Origin: Planctomycetota bacterium | Lineage (GTDB): Bacteria; Planctomycetota; Phycisphaerae; UBA1845 | Direction of reading: 5' to 3' | DNA length: 59,124 bases | NCBI GenBank assembly: GCA_016208685.1 | Contig: JACQXM010000075.1 | Coordinates: 1 to 59,124 of the forward strand | Shown here: in pieces, positions 26,244 through 35,473 of the stretch | Numbering within the stretch: position 1 is the stretch's first letter | Layout of the letters: the number at the start of each line of letters is the position of its first letter | Program-made: the position numbers and the translations under genes | The notes under the pieces: generated by a model | What the model was told of the DNA's origin: nothing | Database searches by the model: none | What the model saw: only the letters and a program-made list of their open reading frames with translations

Positions 26244-27080
26244 GGCAGAGCTCCGCCCAGCGTGGCGAGCCACCCGCTGGCATTGGCCAAGTCCTGCGCC
26301 GACGGGCGTCCGTGAAACGCCGGCTGGAGCGATGGTTCCGACTAGCGGCCACGCGGGCGAGGCGTTCCTTCGATCCGCCCACGTGCGCGGGGGAGGCTAC
26401 CGCGCGGCCCGCCGCGTGTACAGGTCCGATAGGTTTGGCTTTTTCAGCTTTGCACGGCGGCGCGAGCGCTTTGGGCCTTGGGAAGTGGGGCGAAGCGCTT
26501 CCTGGGATGAGCCAATGGACCCCAGGCCGAGCCGGCAAGACCCGTTGTAAGTTTCGGAAGACACGAAACCTATGAGCGGCCCGCTTTGGTACGGCGCGCG
26601 GACGGGGCTCGGCCGCCGCCGGTGCGGCGCCGTTGGTGTGTGAGCGGGTCGTGTTTGGGCCCGATGGCGTCGGCGGAAGGCGGCGTCCCAGCGGCGGGTC
26701 GCCGGTCCTGCACAGGTCGCGGCTTCCGCATCCCCCCGCGTCCCCAAGGAGTCGCCGTCAAGCACAACGGGTGCGCGCGTGCCGGCACCGACGCGGTTAT
26801 CGGAACGCGGGCGCACCGCAGATCGGCGCGGGGCGTTGGGCACCGTGCTTTCACGCGCTCCGCGCCCGCGCCGATACATTAAGTAAATGACCTACTAATG
26901 ACCGTGGGCCGCTGGTACAATGGCGGGCAACGTTCGAGGGGCCGCGGCGCGGCGCGAACCGGCGACGGCGGCCGCGCGGCGCGACAACCGTCGCGCAAGC
27001 GGTGGGGTAGGCGGGGCATTGTCATGCCGCATTCCCGCCGTGCGTACCGGACCCTGGACGAACACGCGAAAGGGCCAGCC
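26244..27080. other. Long gene-free stretch before the propeller lipoprotein gene
   Basis: 837 bp with only frames lacking ribosome sites or domains. An AT-rich patch and an extended -10 box lie at about 26878-26921. The rest shows no gene or RNA that I can recognise. Confidence 0.4.
26913..26921 (+). promoter_or_regulatory. Extended -10 promoter-like element
   Basis: TGGTACAAT, that is TG-N-TACAAT, at 26913-26921, following an AT-rich patch and giving a leader of about 150 nt to the lipoprotein gene at 27081. No good -35 box. Confidence 0.35.
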
Positions 27081-29393
27081 ATGTTACCAACCAACTTTCG
27101 TTCCGCCCGGCTCGTTGTTGCGGTCGGCTTCCTTGCCTTTGTGGCGGCATGCTCGGTGTCCCTCGGTCCGGGCGACGCTGGCAGCGGCGTGGTCGCCACG
27201 GTGACCATCGCCAACAAGACGTTCGTCTTCCGCCTGGGAGGCACCGGGCTCTTTGAGGTCCGCGCCGGGGCGGCGCCGACACTCAAGGCGGGCCTGGTGC
27301 AGCCTTTGTTCGACCCGCCCGCGGACCGGCCGGCGAGCGGGGTCATTGCCCTGGACGCCGCCGACATCGACGTCGTGCCACTGTCTACGGGGAAGGTGGC
27401 GGTCAGCCAGCAGGACCTCGCGGGCACCGCGCAGTTGGCGATGCGCCTGGCGAACGCTTCCGCGGAGGAGCCGTGCAGCGTTGGTGTGTCCTTAGGCACG
27501 GTGGTGCTGACGCTGCAATCCGGCGCCGTGGCGCTGGATCGGACCACCTTACCTCTGTCCGCGGAAGCACTGGAATTCGTGATCACCGGCACCTTCACCA
27601 TCTGCTTGGAGATGTCGGCCGACGTGGACGTGCGCATCACCATCGACGAATTGTCGGTGCAGTTCGGTGCAGGCGTTGATGACGGCGGCGGCACCGTCGA
27701 CGATGACGCTCCCGGCGACGGCAGCGGCGATGGTGACGGTGCCGGTGGCGACGGAACCGACGATGGCGTGGTCGACGGCGACGAGCCGGGCGGCGGCACG
27801 GACGGCACGGACGGCGGCGACGACGTTACGCCTGACGACGGTTCCGGCGACGGCGGCCTGTTCCCCGCCACGATCGAGTACCGGGAGACCCTCACGGCGA
27901 TCGTGCGCGAGGACGACGTGAACGGCTGGTTCCCGGAGGAAACGCATAGCATCGAGGGAGTGGCCGCCAGCGCTGACGGATCCAAGGTGGCGTTCCTGGT
28001 CAGTGCGTGCGGGGCGCTTTCCGAGGATCCTGATTGCTGGCACTTGTACGTCGTCGACGCCGACGGGTCGGACCTGATGGACCTCACGCCTTCGCTGCCC
28101 GCGGATCGGGCCGGTTTAAGCACGCTGGCGGTGACCGATACCGGCGGCCGGGTCTTCTTCCGCACGCCGCTCTTTGGAGTGATTCACGACGTTTACTACT
28201 GCGACGTCGCGGGCGCCGCCTGCGCCGCCGCCTGCCTGGACATCAACAACAGCGGCGGCCACAAACCCTACAGCATCGACGGCGCCGGCACGCGGCTGTT
28301 CTTCAAGCACAACGCCGGCTGGGATCCGGTGGCCAACAAGACGCAACAGGGTTTGTACTATGCCGACGTGGGAGGTTCGCCGCAGCAGATCATCCACTTC
28401 GATGAGCTTCCGCCGCCGGGGGCGACGCTCATCAACATGATGGACACCCTGGGCTGCTCCTCCGACGGGGCGACCGTGCTTTTCTCCTGGAACCACGGGT
28501 ATTACTCGACGCCGCCGCAGGTGGGTTTCTGGGCGGTGGGAGCCGCGGGGGCGGCGCATCAGGCGACGCCCGACCTGTTCCGGTACGTGTATCCGGTGCA
28601 GGACGCGCCGCACAGGATCGTTTCCGCCGACGGCGCCACGGTGCTGCTCTACACCATGCTCGACGACGAGAATTACCTCGACCTGGTGGACATGGCATCC
28701 GGCGCTCGCACGACGCTGGCGCAATACAGCGGTCATGCGCCCTTTGAGTATGCAAGTCTCTCTCCCGATGGTGCGTACGCGCGGTTTCAGGCGGGCGGGT
28801 CGTACCTGGGTATCATGGACCTCGCCACGCACGAGATCCGCGACACGCTGTCCTATTACACGGAGTTGAGCTACCACCTCTGGCCGCCGTACGTGAGTGA
28901 TCTGGTGTCCGACGGACGGCGCTACTTCCTGGGGACGTATCTGGAGTCCGGGGCGGCGTTGCATCGCGTCGACACTCAGGCCGGCGCGGCTTCCTCGGCC
29001 ACGGCGCCGCAGATCGCCGGCGTGTGGTTCGACGTGGGGTCGATCCCTGGTGATGGGTCGGCGGGTACCACGATCTCCGTTTCGGTCAGCGATCCGCAGG
29101 CCGACCTGGAATGGGTCAAGATTCGCTATGTTGTCGACGGAGTAGAGCATCCGAGCTGGATGAGCTACGCACCGCTGTCGCTGGATTCACCGACGCTCTA
29201 CGACGACGGCACGCACGGGGATGCCGCCGCCGGCGACGGCATGTACGGACTGGAATCCGTCCGCGCCAACCCGGGCAGCAGTTTCTACGAGCGTTATTCG
29301 CTGCCGCATACGGTGGGGGTGCGCCTGGTGGCCAAGGACCGGGCGGACAACTACGCGATTGCGGATACGTCGATCCTGGTTATGTCGCCGTGA
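27081..29393 (+). CDS. Large lipoprotein with acidic linker and TolB-like beta-propeller
   Basis: The start is ATG 27081, after AAAGGG, and gives 770 residues. The signal ends in FVAAC, a lipobox with Cys24. An N-terminal beta domain (~30-195) is followed by a linker of Asp/Gly/Thr only (~199-260). The central region has repeated blades of TolB/WD40-like type (VAASADGSKVAFLVSA, SLSPDGAYARFQAGG, SSDGATVLFSW). The C-terminal ~110 residues, with LYDDGTHGDAAAGDGMYG, are an Ig-like surface domain of the type found in many anchored bacterial proteins. It is probably held at the outer membrane and faces outward. The binding partner is unknown. The leader upstream is long, and no gene is close enough to form an operon. 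Confidence 0.8.
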   Translation: MLPTNFRSARLVVAVGFLAFVAACSVSLGPGDAGSGVVATVTIANKTFVFRLGGTGLFEVRAGAAPTLKAGLVQPLFDPPADRPASGVIALDAADIDVVPLSTGKVAVSQQDLAGTAQLAMRLANASAEEPCSVGVSLGTVVLTLQSGAVALDRTTLPLSAEALEFVITGTFTICLEMSADVDVRITIDELSVQFGAGVDDGGGTVDDDAPGDGSGDGDGAGGDGTDDGVVDGDEPGGGTDGTDGGDDVTPDDGSGDGGLFPATIEYRETLTAIVREDDVNGWFPEETHSIEGVAASADGSKVAFLVSACGALSEDPDCWHLYVVDADGSDLMDLTPSLPADRAGLSTLAVTDTGGRVFFRTPLFGVIHDVYYCDVAGAACAAACLDINNSGGHKPYSIDGAGTRLFFKHNAGWDPVANKTQQGLYYADVGGSPQQIIHFDELPPPGATLINMMDTLGCSSDGATVLFSWNHGYYSTPPQVGFWAVGAAGAAHQATPDLFRYVYPVQDAPHRIVSADGATVLLYTMLDDENYLDLVDMASGARTTLAQYSGHAPFEYASLSPDGAYARFQAGGSYLGIMDLATHEIRDTLSYYTELSYHLWPPYVSDLVSDGRRYFLGTYLESGAALHRVDTQAGAASSATAPQIAGVWFDVGSIPGDGSAGTTISVSVSDPQADLEWVKIRYVVDGVEHPSWMSYAPLSLDSPTLYDDGTHGDAAAGDGMYGLESVRANPGSSFYERYSLPHTVGVRLVAKDRADNYAIADTSILVMSP

Positions 29394-29703
29394 CGCGGCG
29401 CGCGGCAGGCGTCGAGGCTGCCGCCGCCCGGGACCTCTACCAGGAGCCACTGCGATGGCGTTCAGTCTCGCCTGTAGGCATCGGTATCGGCGCCTCATGG
29501 CGTCTTCGCTGCCGCAACGCTCACGGTCCTGCACCGGCTGAAGAGTCAGTGGACCAAGAACACGGTCCGCAGATCCAGAATTCGTCCGAAGGAAGCGGCC
29601 GTGCCGCGCCGACGGACGGCTTACTCTTCCGCACGCCACGCCCTGCCGCCCTTTTCAACAACCGCCTGATGCGTTCTGATACGCCCGTGCAGGAGGTGGA
29701 CCA
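29394..29703. other. Gene-free stretch
   Basis: 310 bp with no supported gene. The last part holds the strong GGAGGTGG ribosome site of the DUF1428 gene. Confidence 0.4.
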
Positions 29704-30063
29704 ATGTCCTATGTAGATGGTTATGTCCTTCCCGTTCCCCGGAAGAACCTGCCCGCGTATCGCCGCATGGCCAAGCTGGGTGCCGAGGTGTGGCGGTCGC
29801 ACGGCGCGCTGGAGTACCGAGAGTGCGTCGGCGACGACCTGAACGTCAAGTTCGGCGTTCCGTTTCCACGGCTGGTCAAGCCCAAGGCGGGCGAAACCGT
29901 GGTCTTTGCCTGGATCGTTTACAAGTCGCGGGCCCATCGTGACCGCGTGAACGCCAAGGTGATGAAAGACCCGCGACTGGCGAAGATGATGGAAACCGTG
30001 AAGATGCCCTTCGACTGCAAGCGGATGGTCTACGGCGGGTTCAAGGTGCTCGTCGAAGCGTAA
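29704..30063 (+). CDS. DUF1428 (YbaA-like) family protein
   Basis: The protein has 119 residues, the normal family size, with GGAGG at the right distance. It starts SYVDGYVLPVPRKNLPAYRR and has HGALEYRECVGDD, FAWIVYKSRAHRD and FDCKRMVYGGFKV, all diagnostic of DUF1428, a ferredoxin-like alpha/beta-barrel family of unknown function related to dimeric stress-response proteins. It is cytoplasmic. The next gene follows after 123 bp. Confidence 0.92.
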   Translation: MSYVDGYVLPVPRKNLPAYRRMAKLGAEVWRSHGALEYRECVGDDLNVKFGVPFPRLVKPKAGETVVFAWIVYKSRAHRDRVNAKVMKDPRLAKMMETVKMPFDCKRMVYGGFKVLVEA

Positions 30064-30186
30064 GCACGGGTTGCCTTTCGCCGGGCACGGTTCGGTTTCG
30101 GTCGGCCGGTGTACCGCTCCTGGGAGTGGGGCACGTCGATGGCCCCACGGAACGGCTCGGCACAGGCCATGAGAAGGGGAGTGACG

Positions 30187-30780
30187 ATGCTCGCGTGGCT
30201 GGCCTGCCTGGCGATGATGCAGCCCGCGCCAGCCGGCGAGTGTCGTTGCCCGCAAGCCAGACGCGCGCATGGCTGGTGTGACGCGTGCCGCGTGGGGTAC
30301 GTGGCGGGACATCGGATTCCTTCGCAGCTCATGTACGAAGTGCTCGACGCCCACGGGCACGAGATCGACGCCCAGCGCCTCACCTGCGAAACCTGCCGCA
30401 AGGCCATCGCCGAAGACGGTTACTGCTCCACCTGCCGCATGGGGTTCATCGGCGGGCAGGCGTACCTCTCGCGGCTCACCTACTACGTGGCGCGGGGGTC
30501 GGTCGTCGAGCCGGCGGAGCTCTCCTGTTCCGCGTGCCGGGCGCATTACTCGTCGACGGGTTGGTGCGCGGCGTGCGGCGTTGGCATCGTGGGCAACGTG
30601 CGCTACCGAAACCTGACGGACTTCGAGGCGGCGGCGGGAGAGTACCGGCGACTGGTCGCGGCCGTCGCCCGGCTTGCAGAGTGCGAGAAGTGCGCGGTTG
30701 CGAGCCTTACGGACGGCCTGTGCACGAAATGCGGCAAGGCCTTCCGCAATGGCCGGTCACAGCCCATCCGTGCGCGATGA
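30187..30780 (+). CDS. Secreted Cys-rich protein with four zinc-ribbon-like repeats
   Basis: The start ATG 30187 is chosen from AGGGGAG seven bases upstream; ATG 30169 is possible. The protein has 197 residues. A short signal peptide ends near QPAPAG. The rest has four repeats of the form C-x-x-C, about ten residues with Gly, then C-x-x-C, and a GY/GF-IGG strand: RAHGWCDACRVGYVAG, TCETCRKAIAEDGYCSTCRM, SCSACRAHYSSTGWCAACGV and CEKCAVASLTDGLCTKCGK. This suggests metal binding or disulfide knots outside the cytoplasm. I do not recognise the family. Function unknown. Confidence 0.75.
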   Translation: MLAWLACLAMMQPAPAGECRCPQARRAHGWCDACRVGYVAGHRIPSQLMYEVLDAHGHEIDAQRLTCETCRKAIAEDGYCSTCRMGFIGGQAYLSRLTYYVARGSVVEPAELSCSACRAHYSSTGWCAACGVGIVGNVRYRNLTDFEAAAGEYRRLVAAVARLAECEKCAVASLTDGLCTKCGKAFRNGRSQPIRAR

Positions 30781-30934
30781 GTTCAGCCGCTCCGCGCGGG
30801 ACCGCACCTCAGCATCGCCGAACCCGACCCCGTTGCCGCGGCTCGACCGGACGCGAGCTTGCCCCGCTGCGCCGAGATGCCGGTCCCTGTGCCTCCCCGG
30901 GCCGGCCCCGCGTCGCCCCGTCCCACGCCGCTTC

Positions 30935-31576
30935 TCAGGCAGGGGCGGACCGGCGAAATCCCGCGACCAGAGTCCCCGCGGTGAGCACCAGCAGCGCCAT
31001 GACCGCCGCGCCCCACTGCGATACCGCGGGCACGGCACCGGCGGCGTTCACCGTCCCCGTGTCCCCGTTGTAATTGGTAGGCGAGTTGACCCCGATGACG
31101 AACTGGTCCGGCGAGTAGCTGGTCAACCCGATGCAATTCACACCGTTCGTGGGCAGGACGCCGGGACCGAAGGTGAATGTGTCGTACTGGGCGGTTGTGG
31201 AATAGCGGATGGTGTCGCCGCTTATCGAGAAGAAGTTCGGCGGAATGATGTAATCAGGGGTGGGGGCACCGGGCAGGGCGGCGAAGGCCGCCGTCCCCAG
31301 AAGCAGGTACCTGAAGCTGGTGACACCCGTGATGTGGGCGGGGAAGACGAACTGCTTTCCGGTGGCGTCGCAGAAGACGTCGTGCCCTCCGATGAAGTGT
31401 TCCGCCGGAGCTCCGCAACACTCGTGCAACTCGATGAACTGCACCGTGCCATCGGCGTTGCTGAAAAGCTCATTGACCCGCCACAGGTGCGACCCGGCGC
31501 GGGCGCTCTGCGTGAACCCCGCCGCCAGCGCCAGTGCCAGATACACCACAGACCGCCCCTGGAATTGCTGATTCAT
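30935..31576 (-). CDS. Secreted protein with an IPTL-CTERM-like (VPAVSQWG) sorting tag
   Basis: ATG 31576 follows GAGGAGG and gives 213 residues. A signal peptide (1-27, ending ARAG) is followed by a beta-rich domain with HECCGAPAEHFIGGH. The C-terminus, AVPAVSQWGAAVMALLVLTA plus an Arg-containing end, is close to IPTLxxWG tags that mark proteins for exosortase-type surface sorting. The exported domain lacks any catalytic motif I recognise and is of the lamin-tail-like/surface type in general look. It is convergent with the Cys-rich gene. Confidence 0.82.
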   Translation of the reverse strand: MNQQFQGRSVVYLALALAAGFTQSARAGSHLWRVNELFSNADGTVQFIELHECCGAPAEHFIGGHDVFCDATGKQFVFPAHITGVTSFRYLLLGTAAFAALPGAPTPDYIIPPNFFSISGDTIRYSTTAQYDTFTFGPGVLPTNGVNCIGLTSYSPDQFVIGVNSPTNYNGDTGTVNAAGAVPAVSQWGAAVMALLVLTAGTLVAGFRRSAPA

Positions 31577-32227
31577 GTTCGCCTCCTCGCAGGCGCGCCG
31601 GTCATAGCCGCGCGGCCGGCAACGGGGACCATGCCCCCGCGCAACGGCCAAGACACCGCCCGGACCGAACCACGCGTGCCGACAATAAAAAGCCACTGTG
31701 CCTGTGTGGGAGACCGGGAATAACTCTACCGCACGGGGCCGACCCGTGTCCAGCTTTCTTTTCCCGGGCCTGGGGCGTTACCCGGTGGGCGCCGTCGGGC
31801 GTGGGCATTGCGGCGATCCGCCACCGGGGGCCGTCGACTTGGGTGTCGCCGTCACCTGCGGGCGTGGAAGAAGGCACGCCGAGCGCCGTCATCGCTCCGG
31901 GAAGCGCGACTCGAAGGTAGCGCGCTCTGCGCGTGCATCGGCTATTCCGAGGCCGTGTGGTCGGGAGCCTTCGGGTGGTTCGCCGGTGCGAGCCTTTCCG
32001 CGCGGACCGGGCATCCGTCCGCGAGCCGCCGGCACGCAGGTACCCGGCTCCACGCGGCCGACGTATTCTCGGACGCCTTCGGGTCGTCGCGCGTGATTGG
32101 ACAGTGGCCGGCAGGCTGCTACGCTATGTCATACGTCAGCGAGTCGAGTCATCGGATCCGGTCTTAGCTCCGGCGATATGGTCGGCCGTATCGGGCGATT
32201 ACTGCAGGCGTGCGGGGGGAATCGAAC
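31577..32227. other. Gene-free stretch between divergent secreted-protein genes
   Basis: 651 bp with upstream regions of both neighbours. A weak TTGGAC-17 bp-TACGCT pair (32097-32125) could serve the downstream gene. No supported gene. Confidence 0.35.
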
Positions 32228-35200
32228 ATGCTACGTTACGGCCTCGCCGCGCCACGCCGCGCCGGCATAAATCGCCCGGCTGCCGCGCCCGTCACTCTCC
32301 TAGCGCTGCGACGCACCCCATTCGTCAGGTTGGGTGGCATGCCCAGCCGCGGCACGGCCGTGCGCCGGCGTGTCTTTCCTGGGCATGGCGGCGCTGCGCC
32401 TAGCCGTTCCACCCTTAGAACGGGCTGCGTTGGAGCACTAATCGCAAGCGTCTTCGCGTTCCACATTCTAGCCGTCGACGCGCGCGCGGCCTCCTTCGTG
32501 AACTGGGAAAACCCCCACGTCCATCCGTTGGACATGACGCCAGACGGCCTGACGTTGCTCGCGGTCAACACCCCTGACGCCCGTCTTGAGGCATTCGACC
32601 TGGAAAGTGGCACGCCGGTTTGGATTGATTCGATCCCCGTCGGGTTGGAGCCGGTATCGGTCCGTGTTCGCGGGAACGGCGAGGCGTGGGTCGTGAACCA
32701 CATTTCCGACAGCGTGAGCGTGGTGAGCCTGACGACGGGGAACGTCGCAGCAACGATACGGACGCTGGATGAACCGGCCGACGTAGTTTTCGCGGGAACG
32801 CCGCAACGGGCGTTCGTGACCTGTTCGCAGGCAAATACCGTTCAGGTGTTGGACCCGGCAGACCTCGACGCAGGGCCGATCGACATTCCCATAGATGCTG
32901 AGGATCCCCGGGCGCTCGCCGTGAGTCCCGACGGACGAACGGTCTACGCCGCTATCTTCGAATCCGGAAACGGAACGACGATTCTCGGAGGCGGGGCGAT
33001 TCCGGAACCGGGCATCTTCCCGCCCAATGTCGTCAGCGACCCGCTCGGCCCCTATGGCGGCGTAAACCCGCCACCGAACGCCGGGGCGGCGTACAACCCG
33101 CCGATGAACCCGTTGAATCCACCGCCGCCTCCCGTGGGATTAATCGTCCGCAAGGACGGTAATGGGAACTGGATGGACGACAACTGCAGAGATTGGACCG
33201 ATTTCGTAACCGGTCCGCTGGCACACCTCTCGGGCCGGCTGGAAGGCTGGGACTTGCCGGATCGGGACCTGGCCGTCATCGACGCTCAGTCCCTGCAACT
33301 GACATACGCAAGGCGGTTGATGAACCTGTGCATGGCCCTGGCGGTCCACCCGACGAGCGGCGAAGTGACGGTCGTCGGCACCGACGGAATCAACGACGTT
33401 CGCTTTCTCTCCAATCTCGCCGGGCGCTTCCTTCGCGTGCAGTTCGCGCGCGTGGCGCCGGGCGCGGACCTACCGCACGCCATCACCGACCTGAACCCCC
33501 ATTTGACGTATCAGGGCCCCACCGTTCCACGCGCGCAGCGTGACCTCTCAGTCGGGGACCCGCGCGGCATCATCTGGGCCGGCGACGGCTTGCGGGGGTA
33601 TGTTTCCGGCATGGGTTCGAACAACGTGGTGGTGATCGATGCGAGCGGCGATCGCGCCGGCCTGTCGCCGACGATCGAGGTGGGTGAGGGTCCGACGGGG
33701 CTGGCGCTCGACGAGCCGCGGCAACGGCTCTACGTCCTCAACCGTTTCGCGGCCAGTGTTTCCGTTGTGGATACGGCAGGGGAGGTGGAGATCGCACGGG
33801 TCCCTTTCTTTGACCCCACCCCCGCGGTCATCCGGGTGGGGCGGCGACACCTGTATGACACCCACGAGACCTCAGGTTTGGGACACGTGGCGTGCGCTTC
33901 GTGCCACGCGGACGCTCGGCCGGACCGGCTGGCGTGGGACCTGGGGGAACCCGACGGGGACATGAAGACGTTCAATCAGAATTGCGGCGCGAACCTCTTC
34001 GACGAACCCTGCGAGGATCACCACCCCATGAAAGGGCCGATGATCACGCAAACGCTCCAGGACATTATCGGCAAGGAGCCCCTGCACTGGCGCGGCGACC
34101 GGGACGGCCTGGAGGAGTTCAATCCCGCCTTCGAGGCCGTGCTGGGAGACGACGAAACATTGACCGCGGAAGAGATGCAGGAACTCAAGGCGTTCCTCGC
34201 CACCATCACCTTCGGACCGAATCCGTTTCGGAACCTGGACAACTCACTGCCCACCGACCTTCCGCTACCCGGCCATCACGCCACGGGGCTGGTCGGCCCC
34301 GCGGGCCTGCCCCTTCCCAACGGGAACGCTGCACACGGCCTGGATTTGTATCGCACCGGCAAGCTCTTCGGCGGTGCTTTCGATTGCGTGACCTGTCACA
34401 CACTGCCCACCGGCGCGGGGACGAACCTCCACGCCATCGGCGGGCAGTTCGCAGCCGTGCCCGCGGGACCCAACGGCGAAAACCACCTGATGATCGTGTC
34501 CTTCATCGGCACGACGAACATCAGCATGAAGGTGCCGTCGCTCCGCAACGACTACGAGCGCACGGGCTTTGACCAGACGCAGCTTTCCAACCGCGCCGGG
34601 TTCGGATACCTCAACGACGGGGCGGTGGATTCCATCGCGCGCATGATCTCGGTGTTCAGCGTGCAATCGGTGCAGGACCTGGCGGACCTGGTGGCCTTCG
34701 TGCTGTCGATCTCCGGATCCGACCTGCCGGTAGGAGGTGCGTCGAACCCCTACGAACTGCGGGGGCCGGACAGTAAGGACACGCACGCCGGAGTAGGCGT
34801 GCAGGTGACGGTCGATGGCGCGAACCGAACGGACGCAGGGGTGCTGGCTCGGATCGAGCAGATGCGAGGCATCTCGCAGAGCGGGGCCGTGGGGATGATC
34901 GCCAAAGCGCTACGCGGGGGCGAGCGGCGGGGCTACTACCTTGTGCCCCCGGCGACCATGCACTCGGACCGCGCCGGGGAGCTGATGACGATGGACGCGC
35001 TGCGAACGGAGGCCGGTGCCGGCGCCGAGGTGACGTTCACGCTCGTTCCGGCCGGTAGCGAGGTTCGATTCGGAGTGGACCGGGACGAGGACGGCGCTTT
35101 CGACCGTGATGAGCTCGACGCATGTGCGAATCCCGCCGACCGGCTGAGCACGCCGGCCAACGTGGTGATCACCGGAGATTCGAATGGGGACGGGGCGGTA

Positions 35201-35362
35201 GCGGCGGAGGACCTGGCGATGTTCACCCGCTGTGCCACCGGTCCCGCGCTCGGCGCGTCGCTTTCCTGCGCCTGTTGGTTCGATTTCGACCGCGCTGGGC
35301 ACGTGGACCTGGCGGACTTTCAGCGATTGCAGCTCGTCTACTGCGGCGCGACCTGCCCGTAG
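32228..35362 (+). CDS. Secreted YVTN-propeller, di-haem cytochrome c protein with dockerin-like C-terminus
   Basis: ATG 32228 follows GGGGGGA and gives 1044 residues. After a long basic N-terminus a signal-like helix (~65-85) leads to a seven-bladed YVTN/beta-propeller region (LALDEPRQRLYVLNRFAASV, LAVSPDGRTVYAAIF). Two c-type haem motifs follow: CASCH (residues 556-560) and CVTCH (720-724), a spacing like that of di-haem peroxidase-type (CcpA/MauG) proteins. The C-terminal GDSNGDGAVAAEDLAMFTRC and HVDLADFQRLQLVYCG form two calcium-binding-like dockerin loops. It is probably periplasmic or outer-surface. Electron transfer or peroxidase activity is inferred only from the haems. Confidence 0.85.
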   Translation: MLRYGLAAPRRAGINRPAAAPVTLLALRRTPFVRLGGMPSRGTAVRRRVFPGHGGAAPSRSTLRTGCVGALIASVFAFHILAVDARAASFVNWENPHVHPLDMTPDGLTLLAVNTPDARLEAFDLESGTPVWIDSIPVGLEPVSVRVRGNGEAWVVNHISDSVSVVSLTTGNVAATIRTLDEPADVVFAGTPQRAFVTCSQANTVQVLDPADLDAGPIDIPIDAEDPRALAVSPDGRTVYAAIFESGNGTTILGGGAIPEPGIFPPNVVSDPLGPYGGVNPPPNAGAAYNPPMNPLNPPPPPVGLIVRKDGNGNWMDDNCRDWTDFVTGPLAHLSGRLEGWDLPDRDLAVIDAQSLQLTYARRLMNLCMALAVHPTSGEVTVVGTDGINDVRFLSNLAGRFLRVQFARVAPGADLPHAITDLNPHLTYQGPTVPRAQRDLSVGDPRGIIWAGDGLRGYVSGMGSNNVVVIDASGDRAGLSPTIEVGEGPTGLALDEPRQRLYVLNRFAASVSVVDTAGEVEIARVPFFDPTPAVIRVGRRHLYDTHETSGLGHVACASCHADARPDRLAWDLGEPDGDMKTFNQNCGANLFDEPCEDHHPMKGPMITQTLQDIIGKEPLHWRGDRDGLEEFNPAFEAVLGDDETLTAEEMQELKAFLATITFGPNPFRNLDNSLPTDLPLPGHHATGLVGPAGLPLPNGNAAHGLDLYRTGKLFGGAFDCVTCHTLPTGAGTNLHAIGGQFAAVPAGPNGENHLMIVSFIGTTNISMKVPSLRNDYERTGFDQTQLSNRAGFGYLNDGAVDSIARMISVFSVQSVQDLADLVAFVLSISGSDLPVGGASNPYELRGPDSKDTHAGVGVQVTVDGANRTDAGVLARIEQMRGISQSGAVGMIAKALRGGERRGYYLVPPATMHSDRAGELMTMDALRTEAGAGAEVTFTLVPAGSEVRFGVDRDEDGAFDRDELDACANPADRLSTPANVVITGDSNGDGAVAAEDLAMFTRCATGPALGASLSCACWFDFDRAGHVDLADFQRLQLVYCGATCP

Positions 35363-35411
35363 CGCGGCGGCTAACAGCCCGTGGCGAAAGGCGGCCTACG
35401 CGATGTAGCAG

Positions 35412-35448
35412 GGGCATCCTGCCCGTGAAACCATGGGCTGGAAGCCCA
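35412..35448. terminator. Two tandem perfect hairpins between convergent genes
   Basis: GGGCA/TGCCC (35412-35416, 35420-35424; loop TCC) and TGGGCT/AGCCCA (35434-35439, 35443-35448; loop GGA). The two small palindromes lie side by side in the 111-bp gap between convergent genes. They may act as a bidirectional terminator or be an interspersed palindromic element. Confidence 0.5.
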
Positions 35449-35473
35449 CGCCACGAGTTTTGCCAAAGGCTGC

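Noticed and set aside
26879..28165. Minus-strand frame of 428 codons rich in Ser/Pro
   Set aside because: It is antisense to the acidic linker and propeller of the lipoprotein; composition is a mirror of that linker.
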